Origin: Gluconacetobacter diazotrophicus PA1 5
GTDB lineage: Bacteria; Pseudomonadota; Alphaproteobacteria; Acetobacterales; Acetobacteraceae
Assembly (NCBI RefSeq): GCF_000021325.1
Contig: NC_011365.1
Location: forward strand, 62,001 to 126,000
Direction: 5' to 3'
DNA: 64,000 nt
This document shows positions 30,314 to 41,477 of the stretch, piece after piece. A program made the position numbers and the translations under genes. How positions within the stretch are numbered: the stretch's first letter is position 1; every line of letters begins with the position of its first letter. The notes beneath the pieces were generated by a model. That model saw nothing but the letters and a program-made list of their open reading frames with translations. It did not search any database and was not told where the DNA came from.

Positions 30314-31429
30314 ATGGATGTCAGAGCGGCTGTCGCCTTCGAGGCAGGCAAACCCCTTGAAATCGAAACCGTCCAGCTCGAAGGCCCCCGCGCGGGCGAG
30401 GTCCTGGTCGAGATCAGGGCCACGGGCCTGTGCCATACCGACAAGTTCACCCTGTCCGGCGCGGACCCCGAGGGGCTGTTCCCCGCCATCCTGGGGCACG
30501 AGGGCGCCGGCGTGGTGGTCGAGGTCGGGCCGGGGGTGACGCACCTGAAGCCCGGCGACCACGTGATCCCGCTCTACACCCCCGAATGCCGCGAATGTAA
30601 ATCCTGCCTGTCGCGCAAGACCAACCTGTGTACCGCGATCCGCTCGACGCAGGGAAAGGGCCTGATGCCCGACGGCACGTCGCGCTTTTCCTACAAGGGG
30701 CGGCCGATCCGTCATTACATGGGCTGCTCGACCTTCGCGAACTACACGGTCCTGCCCGAGATCGCGCTGGCGAAAATCCGCCCCGACGCGCCGTTCGACA
30801 AGGTCTGCTATATCGGCTGCGGCGTCACCACCGGCATCGGCGCGGTCCTGTTTACCGCCAAGGTGGAAACGGGATCGACCGTCGTGGTGTTCGGCCTGGG
30901 CGGGATCGGTCTGAACGTCATCCAGGGGGCCAGGATGGTGGGGGCCGACATGATCGTCGGCGTCGACATCAATCCGGCGCGCGAGGCGATGGCGCGCAAG
31001 TTCGGCATGACGCATTTCGTCAATCCGAAGGACCTGGGGCCCGACGGCGACATCGTCGGCCATCTGGTCGAACTGACGGGCGGCGGCGCGGATTATTCGT
31101 TCGAATGCGTGGGCAACCCGACGCTGATGCGCCAGGCGCTGGAATGTTCCCATCGCGGCTGGGGTCTTTCGACCATCATCGGCGTGGCCGGTGCGGGGCA
31201 GGAAATCAGCACCCGCCCGTTCCAACTCGTCACCGGCCGGCGGTGGATCGGCTCGGCCTTCGGCGGCGCGCGCGGGCGCACGGACGTGCCGAAGATCGTG
31301 GACTGGTACATGGAGGGCAAGATCAACATCGACGACCTGATCACCCACACGCTGCCGCTGTCGCGCATCAACGAGGGATTCGACCTGATGGCGCGGGGCG
31401 AGAGCATCCGCACCGTCGTCGAATTCTGA
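30314..31429 (+). CDS. frmA: S-(hydroxymethyl)glutathione dehydrogenase (class III ADH)
   Basis: Zinc-dependent NAD enzyme that oxidises S-hydroxymethylglutathione to S-formylglutathione, the first step of glutathione-dependent formaldehyde removal. Catalytic zinc ligands include Cys40 and His62; structural zinc ligands are Cys92, Cys95, Cys98 and Cys106. The Rossmann motif [14 protein letters not shown] and the class III segment [20 protein letters not shown] are present. Length 371 matches class III ADH. GGGGAG is upstream of the ATG. The hydrolase for its product starts 4 bp downstream, so this is a two-gene operon. Confidence 0.95.
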   Translation: MDVRAAVAFEAGKPLEIETVQLEGPRAGEVLVEIRATGLCHTDKFTLSGADPEGLFPAILGHEGAGVVVEVGPGVTHLKPGDHVIPLYTPECRECKSCLSRKTNLCTAIRSTQGKGLMPDGTSRFSYKGRPIRHYMGCSTFANYTVLPEIALAKIRPDAPFDKVCYIGCGVTTGIGAVLFTAKVETGSTVVVFGLGGIGLNVIQGARMVGADMIVGVDINPAREAMARKFGMTHFVNPKDLGPDGDIVGHLVELTGGGADYSFECVGNPTLMRQALECSHRGWGLSTIIGVAGAGQEISTRPFQLVTGRRWIGSAFGGARGRTDVPKIVDWYMEGKINIDDLITHTLPLSRINEGFDLMARGESIRTVVEF

Positions 31430-31433
31430 TCCG

Positions 31434-32282
31434 ATGCCGATTACCACCCGCGAGACGCATGCGTGCTGCGGCGGCACGGTCGGATATTACAGCCATCTGT
31501 CCGACAGCCTGGGGCTGGAGGCGCGCTTCGCCGTCTTCGTTCCCGATGGCGCGTCCGATGCGGCGCGGGTACCGGTCCTGCATGTCCTGGCCGGCCTGAC
31601 CTGCACCGAGGAAACCTTCCTGATCAAGGCGAACGCCATCCGCTTCGCCGCCGAATACGGGATCGCGCTGGTGGCCACCGACACCTCGCCGCGCGGTGCC
31701 GGCATCGCGGGCGAGGACGACAGCTACGATTTCGGCAGCGGGGCCGGATTCTACCTGGACGCGACCCAGGCGCCGTGGGCGGCGCACTACCGGATGGGAC
31801 GCTACGTCGCCGAGGAACTGCCCGCGCTGACCGAGGCCCATTTTCCGCTGGACGGTACCCGGCGGGGAATCATGGGCCATTCCATGGGCGGCCACGGGGC
31901 GCTGGTCCATGCGTTGCGCGCGCCCGACCGCTGGAAGTCGGTCTCGGCGTTCGCGCCCATCGTGCACCCCGCCGCCGTGCCGTGGGGCGAAAAGGCGTTT
32001 TCAGGTTATCTGGGCCCGGACCGCGCCACCTGGGCGGCGCATGACGCCACCCTGCTGCTGCGGGCGGGACGGACGCATCCGACCACCATCCTGGTGGACC
32101 AGGGCGAGGCCGACCCGTTCCTGCCCGAACAGTTGCAGCCGTGGCATCTGGAAGAGGCCGCGAAGGCGGCAGGGCAGGGCCTGATCCTGCGCCGCCACGC
32201 CGGATACGATCATTCCTACTGGTTCATCCAGTCCTTCATCCAGGATCACCTGACCCATCACGCGGCGATCCTGCGGCGATAG
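31434..32282 (+). CDS. fghA: S-formylglutathione hydrolase
   Basis: Esterase-D-type alpha/beta hydrolase that splits S-formylglutathione into formate and glutathione, completing formaldehyde detoxification. The nucleophile Ser150 is in GHSMGGHGAL, the acid in DQGEADPFL and the His in HAGYDHSYWF. YLSGLTC-like VLAGLTCTEETF forms the oxyanion region. At 282 residues it has the expected length. It starts 4 bp after frmA and ends 4 bp before the convergent yjbQ-type gene. Confidence 0.95.
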   Translation: MPITTRETHACCGGTVGYYSHLSDSLGLEARFAVFVPDGASDAARVPVLHVLAGLTCTEETFLIKANAIRFAAEYGIALVATDTSPRGAGIAGEDDSYDFGSGAGFYLDATQAPWAAHYRMGRYVAEELPALTEAHFPLDGTRRGIMGHSMGGHGALVHALRAPDRWKSVSAFAPIVHPAAVPWGEKAFSGYLGPDRATWAAHDATLLLRAGRTHPTTILVDQGEADPFLPEQLQPWHLEEAAKAAGQGLILRRHAGYDHSYWFIQSFIQDHLTHHAAILRR

Positions 32283-32286
32283 GGGC

Positions 32287-32706
32287 CTATTCGCCTATAA
32301 GGTGCAGGATGATTTCGCGTCGATGGGGCTGGCGGCGGTGTTCGAACAGGTAAAGCCCCTGCCATGTGCCCAGGACCGGCCGCCCGTCGGCAACCGGGAT
32401 CGAAAGCTGGGTCTGGGTCAGCATGCTGCGCAAATGGGCCGGCATGTCGTCCGGTCCCTCGTCGTCATGAATGTAGCGGCCGGGCGCCTCGGGGACCAGC
32501 GCCTCGAAATAGCGCTTGATGTCCTCCAGCACCGTCGGGTCGGCGTTTTCCTGCACGGTCAGCGAGGCCGAGGTATGCCGGCACCATAGCGTCAGCAGGC
32601 CGGTTTCGATCCCGGTATCCGCGACCCAGTGCAGGACGTCGCGCGTGAACATCACCAGGCCCTTGCCGTGGGTGGCGATGCTGAGGCGATGCAGGGCCTG
32701 GCGCAT
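32287..32706 (-). CDS. YjbQ family protein (UPF0047)
   Basis: Small (139 aa) single-domain protein of the YjbQ/secondary thiamine-phosphate synthase group. Motifs seen are WCRHTSASLTVQENADP and YIHDDEGPDDMPAHL, followed by GTWQGLYLFEHR; these contain the conserved histidines. The physiological role is not settled; weak thiamine phosphate synthase activity is reported for some members. It ends a long minus-strand run and lies 24 bp downstream of trpS. Confidence 0.88.
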   Translation of the reverse strand: MRQALHRLSIATHGKGLVMFTRDVLHWVADTGIETGLLTLWCRHTSASLTVQENADPTVLEDIKRYFEALVPEAPGRYIHDDEGPDDMPAHLRSMLTQTQLSIPVADGRPVLGTWQGLYLFEHRRQPHRREIILHLIGE

Positions 32707-32730
32707 GGGGATGCTCCCGATAATGTGTCT

Positions 32731-33726
32731 CTATTTCAGGAAGCCGACGAGGCGTTCGACCTCGCTGACGATCGGCTCGGCAATGGCGTTCGCGCGTGCG
32801 GCCCCTTCGCGCAGCACGGCCTGCAGGTGCTCCGGGGCGTCCAGCAGGCGCCTGGTTTCCGCCCCGATGGGCGTCACGGCCGCGACCAGCACGTCGGTCA
32901 GCGCCGCCTTGAACGGCCCGAACCCCGTGCCGCCATGGCGGGCCAGCACGTCCGCCACCGTCATGCCGCTCAGAACGGCATAGATCTCCACCAGGTTCCG
33001 GGCCTCGGGGCGTGATTGCAGGTCGGCGGGGTCGGTGGGCAGGGGTTCGGGGTCGGTCTTGGCCCGGCGGATCTTCAGCGCGATCGCGTCGGCGTCGTCG
33101 GTCATCTCGATCCGGCTCTGGGCCGACGGATCGGATTTGGACATCTTCTTGGTGCCGTCGCGCAGGCTCATGACCCGCGCGGCGCCGGCAGGAATCAGGG
33201 CCTCGATCGCCGGGAAGAAGTCCACGCCGTAATCGTGGTTGAATTTCTGTGCGATGTCGTTAGCCAGTTCCAGATGCTGGCGCTGGTCGTCCCCGACGGG
33301 CACCCGCGTCGCCTTGTAGGCCAGGATGTCGGCCGCCATCAGGTTGGGGTAGATATACAGGCCGGCCGAATGGTTTTCGCGGTCCTTGCCGGCCTTGTCC
33401 TTGAACTGCGTCATCCGGTTCAGCCAGCCCAGGCGCGACACGCAGTTGAAGATCCAGCCCAGCCGGGCATGGGCGCTGACGGCGGACTGGTTGAACAGGA
33501 TATGGGCCTTGGGGTCGATCCCCGCCGCCAACAGCACGGCGGTCTGGGCCAGCGTCTGCTGGCGCAGCGCCTCAGGGTCCTGCCACACCGTGATGGCGTG
33601 CAGGTCCACGAGGCAGAAGATGCACTCATGGTCCTGCTGCAGCGCGACCCAGTTGCGGATCGCGCCCAGATAGTTGCCCAATTGCGGAATGCCGGTCGGC
33701 TGAATGCCGGAAAAGATGCGTTGCAT
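32731..33726 (-). CDS. trpS: Tryptophanyl-tRNA synthetase
   Basis: Class I aminoacyl-tRNA synthetase charging tRNA-Trp. The HIGH-equivalent is [13 protein letters not shown] at the N-terminus and the KMSKS loop is [10 protein letters not shown] at about 193-202. The Trp pocket segment FLVDLHAIT-like [13 protein letters not shown] follows at about 42-54. Length 331 is normal. It lies 64 bp after the FKBP gene on the same strand. Confidence 0.96.
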   Translation of the reverse strand: MQRIFSGIQPTGIPQLGNYLGAIRNWVALQQDHECIFCLVDLHAITVWQDPEALRQQTLAQTAVLLAAGIDPKAHILFNQSAVSAHARLGWIFNCVSRLGWLNRMTQFKDKAGKDRENHSAGLYIYPNLMAADILAYKATRVPVGDDQRQHLELANDIAQKFNHDYGVDFFPAIEALIPAGAARVMSLRDGTKKMSKSDPSAQSRIEMTDDADAIALKIRRAKTDPEPLPTDPADLQSRPEARNLVEIYAVLSGMTVADVLARHGGTGFGPFKAALTDVLVAAVTPIGAETRRLLDAPEHLQAVLREGAARANAIAEPIVSEVERLVGFLK

Positions 33727-33790
33727 GGCCGTTCTTTTCAGGCGTTTCCCCCCGTCCGGTCAAGCCGTCCGGTCCGGGGGGACATGCCGG

Positions 33791-34288
33791 CTACTGCGGC
33801 TTGGAGACACCCAGAAGCTGGATCTTGAAGACCAGCGGGCTGTCCGCCGGGATGATGCCCATCGAGCGATGGCCATACCCCAGTTCCGGCGGAACGTAGA
33901 GCATCCAGATATCGCCGACATGCATCAGCGGCAGGCCTTCCATCCAGCCCTTGATGACGCCGTCCAGCGGCATCTGCATATAGGCGCCCTGGCCGTGCTG
34001 GTCCGAACTGTCGAAGATGCCGCCTTCGGGCAGGCGGCCTTCGTAGATCACCATCATGACATCGCCCGGAACGGGGCTCTGCCCGTCCTTGGGGCCGGAT
34101 TTCAGGACCTTGTAGGCCAGGCCGTCGGGCAGCGACTGGACGCCGGGCTCGGCCCGGACCTTGGCCATGAATTGCGCCGGGGTCATCTCCGGCTTGTATT
34201 CCTCGGGGCGGCTCCCCCCGCAGGCCGCCAGCGGCAGGGCCAGGGAAGAAGCGAGAAGGAGGGGAATGAAGCGGGACAGACGTTTCAT
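33791..34288 (-). CDS. FKBP-type peptidyl-prolyl isomerase lipoprotein
   Basis: Signal peptide with a lipobox (LPLAAC, acylated Cys23) followed by a short linker and one FKBP domain: PVPGDVMMVIYEGRLPEGGIFDSS, then PLDGVIKGWMEGLPLMHVGDIWMLYVPPELGYG. It is therefore predicted to be a membrane-anchored periplasmic proline isomerase/chaperone of 165 residues. The early FKBP_N dimerisation region is very short. It lies between argG and trpS on one strand. Confidence 0.9.
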   Translation of the reverse strand: MKRLSRFIPLLLASSLALPLAACGGSRPEEYKPEMTPAQFMAKVRAEPGVQSLPDGLAYKVLKSGPKDGQSPVPGDVMMVIYEGRLPEGGIFDSSDQHGQGAYMQMPLDGVIKGWMEGLPLMHVGDIWMLYVPPELGYGHRSMGIIPADSPLVFKIQLLGVSKPQ

Positions 34289-34336
34289 GACACCTCGGTC
34301 AGACAGGACGAATGGAACGACATGCGGGACGCGATC

Positions 34337-35566
34337 CTACAGCGCGCCGCCGCGCCGTCCGATCTGCGCGCCCAGACGCAGACGCAGGGCGTTCAGCTTG
34401 ATGAAGCCCAGTGCATCGCTTTGATTATACGCCCCTTCGTCGTCTTCGAATGTCACAACGCGGGTATCGTACAGGCTATGGGGGCTTTCCCGCCCGACGC
34501 AGATCACATTGCCCTTGTACAGCTTCAGCCGCACGCGTCCGGTCACGGAATGCTGGCTTTCGTCGATCAGGGCCTGGAGCATGCGCCGCTCGGGCGAGAA
34601 CCAGAAGCCGTTATAGATCAGTTCGGCATAGCGGGGCATCAGGCTGTCCTTCAGGTGCCCGGCCTCGCGGTCCAGCGTGATGGTTTCCATGCTGCGATGC
34701 GCCGCCAGCAGGATGGTGCCGCCCGGCGTTTCGTAGATGCCGCGCGACTTCATGCCGACGAAGCGGTTTTCCACCAGGTCCAGCCGCCCGATCCCGTTGG
34801 CCTTGCCCAGTTCGTTCAGCCGCGCCAGCAGCGTGGCGGGGGACAGGGTGACGCCGTTCAGCGCCACCGGGTCGCCCGAGACGAAATCGATCGCGATTTC
34901 GGTCGCGACGTCCGGCGCGGCCTCGGGCGAGATCGTGCGCTGGAAGACGATTTCATCGGGTGCGACGGCAGGGTCTTCCAGCAGCTTGCCTTCGGACGAG
35001 GAGTGCAGCAGGTTGGCATCGACCGAGAACGGGGCCTCGCCGCGCTTGTCCTTCGCGATAGGGATCTGATGTTCCTCGGCGAAGGCCAGCAGCCGCGTGC
35101 GCGAGGTCAGGTCCCATTCCCGCCAGGGGGAGATGACCGTCACGTCGGGCTTCAGCGCGTAATAGGCCAGTTCGAAGCGCACCTGGTCGTTGCCCTTGCC
35201 CGTCGCGCCATGGGCCACGGCGTCGGCACCCACGGCCTCGGCGATTTCGATCTGGCGCTGGGCGATCAGCGGACGCGCGATGGAGGTCCCCAGCAGGTAC
35301 TGGCCTTCATACAGCGTGTTGGCGCGGAACATCGGGAAGACGAAGTCCTTGACGAAGGTCTCGCGCAGGTCCTCGACGAAGATTTCCTTCACGCCGAACA
35401 TTTCGGCCTTCTTGCGGGCGGGTTCCAGTTCCTCGCCCTGGCCGAGGTCGGCGGTGAAGGTGACGACCTCGCACCCGTAGGTGGTCTGCAGCCAGCGCAG
35501 AATTACCGATGTATCGAGCCCGCCGGAATAGGCGAGCACGACCTTCTTGACGTCCTTTACGGCCAT
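34337..35566 (-). CDS. argG: Argininosuccinate synthase
   Basis: ATP-dependent ligation of citrulline and aspartate in arginine biosynthesis. The N-type ATP pyrophosphatase P-loop [15 protein letters not shown] is at residues 11-25, and [14 protein letters not shown] is in the middle. The ATG at 35566 gives 409 residues, matching the family. Upstream sequence in the same frame (to 35809) is Arg/Ala/Gly-rich and is rejected as coding. rlmN lies 133 bp upstream on the same strand. Confidence 0.96.
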   Translation of the reverse strand: MAVKDVKKVVLAYSGGLDTSVILRWLQTTYGCEVVTFTADLGQGEELEPARKKAEMFGVKEIFVEDLRETFVKDFVFPMFRANTLYEGQYLLGTSIARPLIAQRQIEIAEAVGADAVAHGATGKGNDQVRFELAYYALKPDVTVISPWREWDLTSRTRLLAFAEEHQIPIAKDKRGEAPFSVDANLLHSSSEGKLLEDPAVAPDEIVFQRTISPEAAPDVATEIAIDFVSGDPVALNGVTLSPATLLARLNELGKANGIGRLDLVENRFVGMKSRGIYETPGGTILLAAHRSMETITLDREAGHLKDSLMPRYAELIYNGFWFSPERRMLQALIDESQHSVTGRVRLKLYKGNVICVGRESPHSLYDTRVVTFEDDEGAYNQSDALGFIKLNALRLRLGAQIGRRGGAL

Positions 35567-35699
35567 GGGGAGGACACTCCTGTCGTCGAGGCTGCGCGAT
35601 GATGCGGCGTTCCGCACCGATGTTCCGGGTCCTAGCACCGGATCGCCGCCGGTGCCAGCGGGCGCGCCGCCAATTCGGCGGCGTGCCTGTGTCCGGGGC

Positions 35700-36914
35700 T
35701 CAGGCCGTGGCGTTCCGGCGCTCGCGCTCGCTTTCCGTCCGCAACTGGCCGCACGCGGCCAGGATGTCGCGCCCGCGCGGCATGCGGATCGGCGAGGCGA
35801 AGCCCGCATCCATCACGATCTGGGCGAATTTCGCCAGTTGTTCGCGCGTGGACGGCTTGTAGGCGCTGCCGGGCCACGGGTTGAACGGGATCAGGTTGAC
35901 CTTCGCGGGGATGCCGGCGATCAGGCGGACCAGTTCGCGGGCTTCGGCCTCGCTGTCATTCACGCCGCGCAACATGATGTATTCGAACGTGATGCGCCGT
36001 GCGTTGCTGGCGGTGGGATAGCGGCGGCACGCCGCGATCAGGTCCTCGATCGGATATTTGCGGTTCAGCGGGACGATCTCGTCACGCAGGTCGTTGCGCA
36101 CCGCGTGCAGCGAGATCGCGAGGTTGATTCCCAGTTCGGACCCGCACTGGTCCATCATCGGGATCACGCCCGAGGTGGACAGGGTAATGCGGCGGCGCGA
36201 CAGGCCGATGCCCTCGCCATCCATGATGATCTTCATCGCCTTGGCGATGTTCTCGTAATTATACAGCGGCTCGCCCATGCCCATCAGCACGATGGTCGAC
36301 AGCAGGCGCGGCGTGTCGCCCTTTGGGCTGGGCCATTCGCCGTAGCTGTCGCGTGCCGCCATGAACTGGCCGACGATTTCCGCCGCCCCCAGGTTGCGCA
36401 CCAGCTTCTGCGTGCCGGTATGGCAGAAGGTGCAGGACAGCGTGCAGCCGACCTGCGAGGAAATGCAGACAGCGCCCCGATCCTCGCGCCGGTCGGGGAT
36501 ATAGACCGTCTCGGCCTCCTGCCCGTCGCGGAAGCGGAAGAGGAACTTGCGGGTCTCGTCCGTCGAGGTCTGCACCATCGCCGCATCGGGCCGGCCGACG
36601 ACGAAACGCTCGGCCAGCTTCGCCTGCAACGGCTTGGCGATCGAGGACATGCGTGCGAAATCCGTGACGCCCTGGTGATAGATCCAGTGCCACAACTGCT
36701 TGGTACGAAAGGGCTTCTCGCCGATTTCCACCAGCGCCTGCGTCAGTTCTTCGCGCGACAGGCCGACCAGTTCGCGCCGTCCGTCGGGCAGCACGCCGGC
36801 CGGTGGGGCGAACAGCGCGGATTTTGCCAGAATCCGCTTTCGTTCGACCTCGGTCATCGAGGCCGCCAGTCCGGTTTCGGCGGGCTGCTGGGCGGGGGCG
36901 GGAACGGCGGTCAT
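35700..36914 (-). CDS. rlmN: 23S rRNA/tRNA (adenine-C2)-methyltransferase RlmN
   Basis: Radical SAM enzyme methylating A2503 of 23S rRNA and A37 of some tRNAs. The Fe-S motif CTLSCTFC follows CISSQVG. The [23 protein letters not shown] and WPGSAYKPS segments are characteristic. The expected catalytic Cys pair is present (in the radical SAM loop, and in the [10 protein letters not shown]-to-CGQLR C-terminal region). The ATG at 36914 gives 404 residues; sequence upstream to 36983 is unlikely to be translated. Confidence 0.95.
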   Translation of the reverse strand: MTAVPAPAQQPAETGLAASMTEVERKRILAKSALFAPPAGVLPDGRRELVGLSREELTQALVEIGEKPFRTKQLWHWIYHQGVTDFARMSSIAKPLQAKLAERFVVGRPDAAMVQTSTDETRKFLFRFRDGQEAETVYIPDRREDRGAVCISSQVGCTLSCTFCHTGTQKLVRNLGAAEIVGQFMAARDSYGEWPSPKGDTPRLLSTIVLMGMGEPLYNYENIAKAMKIIMDGEGIGLSRRRITLSTSGVIPMMDQCGSELGINLAISLHAVRNDLRDEIVPLNRKYPIEDLIAACRRYPTASNARRITFEYIMLRGVNDSEAEARELVRLIAGIPAKVNLIPFNPWPGSAYKPSTREQLAKFAQIVMDAGFASPIRMPRGRDILAACGQLRTESERERRNATA

Positions 36915-36995
36915 GGACAGGTACTCATGCAACGGACGTGGGCGAAGGGCGGAATCCGCGCTGCCTATCACATCCGGACGCAAATGGGGGAATTA

Positions 36996-37736
36996 CTATC
37001 CGTCCCGCCGCGCGGCGATCAGGAATTCGCGGTTGCCTTCCGGGCCCGTGATCGGGCTGGGTTCGATCCCCAGCACCGTCCAGCCGGGCATGGCGGACCA
37101 CCAGTCGCGGATGGTGGCGCAGACCGCGTCATGGATCGCGGGGTCGCGCACCACGCCCTTTGGCCCCACCGCGTCGCGCCCGGCCTCGAATTGCGGCTTG
37201 ATCAGGGCCACGGCCCCGGCGCCCGGACGGCACAACGCCAGCCCGGCGGGCAGGACCGTGCGCAGGCCGATGAAGCTGGCATCGCAGACCAGCACGTCGA
37301 TCGGGTCGGGGATCGTCGTCGCATCCAGCGCGCGGGCGTTGCATTTTTCCAGCACCGTCACGCGCGGGTCGCTGCGCAGCTTCCAGGCCAGTTGGCCATG
37401 CCCGACATCGACGGCATAGATTTTTGCCGCGCCGTGCGTCAGCAGGACGTCGGTGAAGCCGCCGGTCGACGCGCCGACATCCAGGCAGATGCCGCCTTCG
37501 GGCGACAGGCCGAAATGCGCCAGCGCATGCGCCAGTTTGATGCCGCCGCGCGACACCCAGGGATGATCCTGTCCCTTCAGCCGCAGCGGCGCGTCCTCGG
37601 GCAACTGGTCGCCGGCCTTGGCCACGCGCCGGTCGCCCGAAAAGACCAGGCCGGCCAGGATCAGCGCCTGGGCGCGGGTACGGCTTTCCACCAGTCCCCG
37701 GTCGACCAGCATCTGGTCCGCGCGTTGCTTGGCCAC
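36996..37736 (-). CDS. tlyA: TlyA-family 2'-O-methyltransferase (hemolysin A-like)
   Basis: N-terminal S4 RNA-binding domain (QRADQMLVDRGLVESRTRAQ) joined to an FtsJ-like methyltransferase domain (GICLDVGASTGGFTDVLLTHGA, then VLVCDASFIGL). TlyA methylates cytidines in 16S and 23S rRNA in mycobacteria. A GTG at 37736 with AAGGGG about 10 bases upstream gives 246 residues. It follows dxs by 32 bp in the conserved xseB-ispA-dxs-tlyA order. Confidence 0.92.
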   Translation of the reverse strand: MAKQRADQMLVDRGLVESRTRAQALILAGLVFSGDRRVAKAGDQLPEDAPLRLKGQDHPWVSRGGIKLAHALAHFGLSPEGGICLDVGASTGGFTDVLLTHGAAKIYAVDVGHGQLAWKLRSDPRVTVLEKCNARALDATTIPDPIDVLVCDASFIGLRTVLPAGLALCRPGAGAVALIKPQFEAGRDAVGPKGVVRDPAIHDAVCATIRDWWSAMPGWTVLGIEPSPITGPEGNREFLIAARRDG

Positions 37737-37768
37737 CTGTGCGCCCCTTCGTTCCTTTCCGGGGGCGG

Positions 37769-39772
37769 TCAGGCCGTCTGTTGGGACGCGGCAACCCCCA
37801 GGGCCTGCATGGCGCATGCGGCGATGGCTGGGGCGTCCAGGCCGGCCTGGTGGTATTGGGCGTCCTGGGTGTTGTGGTCGATGAAGCGGTCCGGCAGGGT
37901 CATGGGCCGGAAGCGGATGGTGTCCAGCAGCCCGGTGCGGGCCAGGTGGTGCATGACATAGGCGCCGAAACCGCCCTCGGCGCCGTCCTCGATGGTCAGC
38001 AGCACGGCGTGGTTGCGGGCCAGGTTCTCGATCAGCGCGGTATCCAGCGGCTTGGCGAAGCGGGCGTCGGCGACGGTGGGGGCCAGCCCCTGGGCGGCCA
38101 GCATGTCGGCGGCCTTCAGCACCTCGGCCAGGCGGGTGCCCAGCGACAGGATGGCGATACCGCCGGTCTCGCGCCCCGACTGGCGGCCCATCTCGCGGAT
38201 GATGCGGCCGCGGCCGATCTCCAGGATCTCGCCGGCCTCGGGCAGCGCCAGGCCCAGCCCGTTGCCGCGCGGGTAGCGCAGGGCGATCGGCCCGGCATCG
38301 AAGGCGCAGGCGGTCGCCGTCATGTGCAGCAGTTCCAGCTCGTCGCTGGGGGCCATGATGGTCATGCCCGGCAGGCAGCCCAGATAGTTGATGTCGAACG
38401 CCCCGGCATGGGTGGCGCCGTCGGCGCCGACCAGCCCGGCGCGGTCGATGGCGAAGCGCACCGGCAGGTTCTGCAGCACCACGTCATGCATCACCTGGTC
38501 GTAGGCGCGCTGCAGGAAGGTGGAATAGATGGCGCAGAACGGCCGCAGCCCCTCGGTCGCCATGCCGGCGGCGAACGTCACCGCATGCTGTTCGGCGATG
38601 CCGACATCGAAGAAGCGGTCGGGGCAGGCGCGGGCGAAGGCGTCCAGCCCGGTGCCCGAGGGCATGGCGGCGGTGACGGCGACGATGGTGTCGTCCTGCT
38701 TCGCCCGGCGCACCAGCTCGCGGCTGAACACCGAGGTATAGCTGGGCGGTCCCGGCGGGGCCTTCTTCTGCTCGCCGGTCACCACGTTGAACTTGGCCAC
38801 CGCGTGGTACTTGTCACCCGCCGATTCGGCCGGGCGGTAGCCGCGTCCCTTCTCGGTGAGGATGTGCAGCAGGATCGGGCCCTTGTCGTCGGCGTCGCGC
38901 AGGTTGCGCAGGATCGGCACCAGCTGGTTCAGGTCGTGGCCGTCGACCGGGCCGACGTAGTAGAAGCCCAGCTCCTCGAACAGCGTGCCGCCGGTGATCA
39001 TGCCGCGGGCATATTCATCGGCCTTCTTGGCGGTGCGCTCCAGCCGCTCGGGCAGGCGGCGGGCCACCTTGCCGGCCAGGTCGCGCAGGCCGAGGAACTG
39101 GCGCGAGGACATCAGCCGCGACAGGTAGTTGGACATGGCGCCGACCGGGGGCGCGATCGACATCTCGTTGTCGTTCAGCACCACGATCAGCCGCCCGGCG
39201 CCGGGGCCGGCGACCGAGGCGTTGTTCATCGCCTCGTAGGCCATGCCGGCGGAAATCGAGCCGTCACCGATGACGGCGACGACGTTGCGCTCGCGATAGG
39301 CGGGGTCGTGCTCGGCGCGCAGGTGGTGCGCCACCGCCATGCCCAGCCCGGCGGAGATCGAGGTCGAGGAATGGGCGGCGCCGAACGGGTCGTATTCGCT
39401 CTCGCACCGGCGGGTGAAGCCCGACAGGCCGCCGGGCTGGCGCAGGGTGCGGATGCGCTCGCGCCGTCCGGTCAGGATCTTGTGCGGATAGGCCTGGTGG
39501 CCGACATCCCAGATCACCCGGTCGGCCGGGGTGTCGAACACCGCGTGCAGCGCCACCGTCAGCTCCACCACGCCCAGCGACGCGCCCAGGTGCCCGCCGG
39601 TGGTGGATACCGCGTCCACCGTCTCGGCCCGCAATTCCTCGGCCAGCTGCTTCAGCTGCTCCACCGACAGGTTCCGCAGGTCCTCGGGATACGCCACCCG
39701 GTCCAGCAGCGGAAAGCGGCCACGCGTCGGAACCGAGCCCCCCGGCTGTGCGCCTGTGTTCTGTTCGGACAT
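37769..39772 (-). CDS. dxs: 1-deoxy-D-xylulose-5-phosphate synthase
   Basis: Thiamine-diphosphate transketolase-like enzyme that condenses pyruvate with glyceraldehyde 3-phosphate, the entry of the non-mevalonate isoprenoid pathway. The [16 protein letters not shown] and [16 protein letters not shown]-terminal blocks, the [17 protein letters not shown] thiamine-binding motif, and the second-domain [16 protein letters not shown] are all clear. Length 667 is somewhat longer than the E. coli 620. It starts 5 bp after ispA, so IPP supply and prenyl chain building are cotranscribed. Confidence 0.97.
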   Translation of the reverse strand: MSEQNTGAQPGGSVPTRGRFPLLDRVAYPEDLRNLSVEQLKQLAEELRAETVDAVSTTGGHLGASLGVVELTVALHAVFDTPADRVIWDVGHQAYPHKILTGRRERIRTLRQPGGLSGFTRRCESEYDPFGAAHSSTSISAGLGMAVAHHLRAEHDPAYRERNVVAVIGDGSISAGMAYEAMNNASVAGPGAGRLIVVLNDNEMSIAPPVGAMSNYLSRLMSSRQFLGLRDLAGKVARRLPERLERTAKKADEYARGMITGGTLFEELGFYYVGPVDGHDLNQLVPILRNLRDADDKGPILLHILTEKGRGYRPAESAGDKYHAVAKFNVVTGEQKKAPPGPPSYTSVFSRELVRRAKQDDTIVAVTAAMPSGTGLDAFARACPDRFFDVGIAEQHAVTFAAGMATEGLRPFCAIYSTFLQRAYDQVMHDVVLQNLPVRFAIDRAGLVGADGATHAGAFDINYLGCLPGMTIMAPSDELELLHMTATACAFDAGPIALRYPRGNGLGLALPEAGEILEIGRGRIIREMGRQSGRETGGIAILSLGTRLAEVLKAADMLAAQGLAPTVADARFAKPLDTALIENLARNHAVLLTIEDGAEGGFGAYVMHHLARTGLLDTIRFRPMTLPDRFIDHNTQDAQYHQAGLDAPAIAACAMQALGVAASQQTA

Positions 39773-39777
39773 GATAC

Positions 39778-40713
39778 TCAGCTCCTGCGATCGACCACGT
39801 ACTGGACGAGATTCCGGAGCCTGTCGGCTTCGGCACCGAAAACATCAAGATGCGATTCGGCCTGTTCGGCCACACGCCGCGCCTCGCGCGCGGCGCCGTC
39901 GACGCCCAGCAGGGCGACATAGGTGGATTTGCCCGCGGCCTGGTCCTTGCCGGCGGTCTTGCCCAGTTCCTCGGCGCTGGCCGTGGCGTCCAGCACGTCG
40001 TCGGCGATCTGGAAGGCGGCGCCCAGGTCGCGCCCATAGGCCGCGATGCGCGCGCGCGCCGGCAGGTCCGCGTCGCCCAGGATCGCCCCGGCTTCCGCCG
40101 CGTAGCGGATCAGGCAGCCGGTCTTCAGCGCGTGCAGGCGCTCGACCTCGGGCAGCGAAAGGGCGCGGCCCTCGCCATCCATGTCGATCATCTGGCCGCC
40201 GACCATGCCGGCGGCGCCCGACGCGGCGGCCAGCGCCGCGACCAGGCCGATGCGGATGGTGGCGCTGGGGTGGGTCGCGGTGTCCGTCAGGATCTCGAAG
40301 GCCATGGTCTGCAGGGCATCACCGGCCAGGATGGCGGTGGCCTCGTCGAATTTCCTGTGCGTCGAAGGCTGGCCGCGGCGCAGGTCGTCATTATCCATCG
40401 CCGGCAGGTCGTCATGCACCAGTGAATAGGCATGCAGCATCTCGACCGATGCGGCGACCCGATAGGCCCGGGCGGGCTCCACGCCGAACAGGCTTGCGAC
40501 CTCCGCCGTCAGGTAGCCGCGCAGCCGCTTGCCGCCGCCCAGCGTCGCATAGCGCATCGCGTCCACCACCCGGCCTTCGGCGCCCGGCACCGGCGGAAGA
40601 AGGCTGTCGATCGCGGCCTCGATGGCCGTCGCCCTGTTCGACAGGGAGGACCGCAGCAGGCTGGCGCGATCCGCGGAGTTCTCCATGTGGGCTGTCGCAG
40701 TTGTCTGGCTCAT
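39778..40713 (-). CDS. ispA: Polyprenyl (farnesyl) diphosphate synthase
   Basis: Head-to-tail prenyltransferase making geranyl/farnesyl diphosphate. The first Asp-rich motif is in [18 protein letters not shown] (DDxxxxD type) and the second in [22 protein letters not shown] binds pyrophosphate. The ATG at 40713, 7 bp after xseB, gives 311 residues. Placement with dxs is conserved. Confidence 0.94.
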   Translation of the reverse strand: MSQTTATAHMENSADRASLLRSSLSNRATAIEAAIDSLLPPVPGAEGRVVDAMRYATLGGGKRLRGYLTAEVASLFGVEPARAYRVAASVEMLHAYSLVHDDLPAMDNDDLRRGQPSTHRKFDEATAILAGDALQTMAFEILTDTATHPSATIRIGLVAALAAASGAAGMVGGQMIDMDGEGRALSLPEVERLHALKTGCLIRYAAEAGAILGDADLPARARIAAYGRDLGAAFQIADDVLDATASAEELGKTAGKDQAAGKSTYVALLGVDGAAREARRVAEQAESHLDVFGAEADRLRNLVQYVVDRRS

Positions 40714-40720
40714 CGGCGCA

Positions 40721-40951
40721 TCAATCCATAGATTTCGTCTCCAGCGCGCCATCGGCGCGCTGGATAATCGCCTGAACGCGGGCGTCGGCCTCGTTCAGCT
40801 TGGTGTCGCAATATCGTCTCAGGGCCGCACCCCGCTCATAGGACGCGATGGCGTCCTGAAGCCGCAACTGCCCGCCTTCCAACTGACGCACGATCTCTTC
40901 CAACTGGGCGAGGGCGTCTTCGAAGGAGAGCTGGGACAGGTCTTCCGTCAT
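40721..40951 (-). CDS. xseB: Exodeoxyribonuclease VII small subunit
   Basis: 76-residue helical subunit of exonuclease VII. LSFEDALAQLEEIVRQLEGG and LQDAIASYERGAALRRYCDTKL are the diagnostic halves. GGAAG lies about 8 bases before the ATG at 40951. It is the first gene of the xseB-ispA-dxs-tlyA cluster. xseA is not in this window. Confidence 0.94.
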   Translation of the reverse strand: MTEDLSQLSFEDALAQLEEIVRQLEGGQLRLQDAIASYERGAALRRYCDTKLNEADARVQAIIQRADGALETKSMD

Positions 40952-41091
40952 GGGTGCGATACTTCCATCATGAGGCGGAGGAATTACTCCCTGCCGGGCG
41001 CTTCTGCCAAGGGCGTAGGGGATATGACATGAATTTGTGCAGCTTGTGGCATTTGGGCCACGTCTTTGGAACGAATGCGAAAATAAGCCGT

Positions 41092-41349
41092 CTAACTGCC
41101 GGGATCGGTGGCCGGTGCCTGCTCGGGACGGCGGCGGATGACGAAGGAAAGCACGCCCGCATCCTCGCCGAACGCGATCAGCGCATGGCCGGTCTCGCGG
41201 CAAAAAGCCTGGAAATCCGCCACACTGGCGCGGTCGGTGGCCACCACGCGCAGCCGGTCGCCGGGCCGCATGCCGCGCAGGGCCCGGTTGGCCTTCAGTA
41301 CGGGAAGGGGGCAGCTCAGCCCTTTGACGTCGAGCACGGTCTCGCTCAT
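41092..41349 (-). CDS. TusA/SirA-family sulfur-carrier protein
   Basis: 85-residue protein with the family CPLPVLKA motif; Cys13 in GLSCPLPVLKANRALRGM would carry persulfide. TusA passes sulfur for tRNA thiouridine synthesis or molybdenum cofactor. DRASVADFQAFCRETGH contains a second Cys. It lies upstream of xseB with a 140-bp gap of no visible features. Whether it is TusA proper or a paralogue is unsettled. Confidence 0.9.
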   Translation of the reverse strand: MSETVLDVKGLSCPLPVLKANRALRGMRPGDRLRVVATDRASVADFQAFCRETGHALIAFGEDAGVLSFVIRRRPEQAPATDPGS

Positions 41350-41477
41350 GACATGGAATCTCCGGAGGCAAGGGCGCCGGGGGAGGGTGGAAACGCCCGC
41401 TTACCGGCTGTCTTTACGACATGGACCGACACACCATAAAAGAATCAGCCTCCATAGAAAATATCACGGATTACGGG

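Noticed and set aside
35567-35809. N-terminal extension of argG
   Set aside because: The extra 81 codons are Arg/Ala/Gly-rich and do not fit; ATG at 35566 gives the standard start of argininosuccinate synthase.
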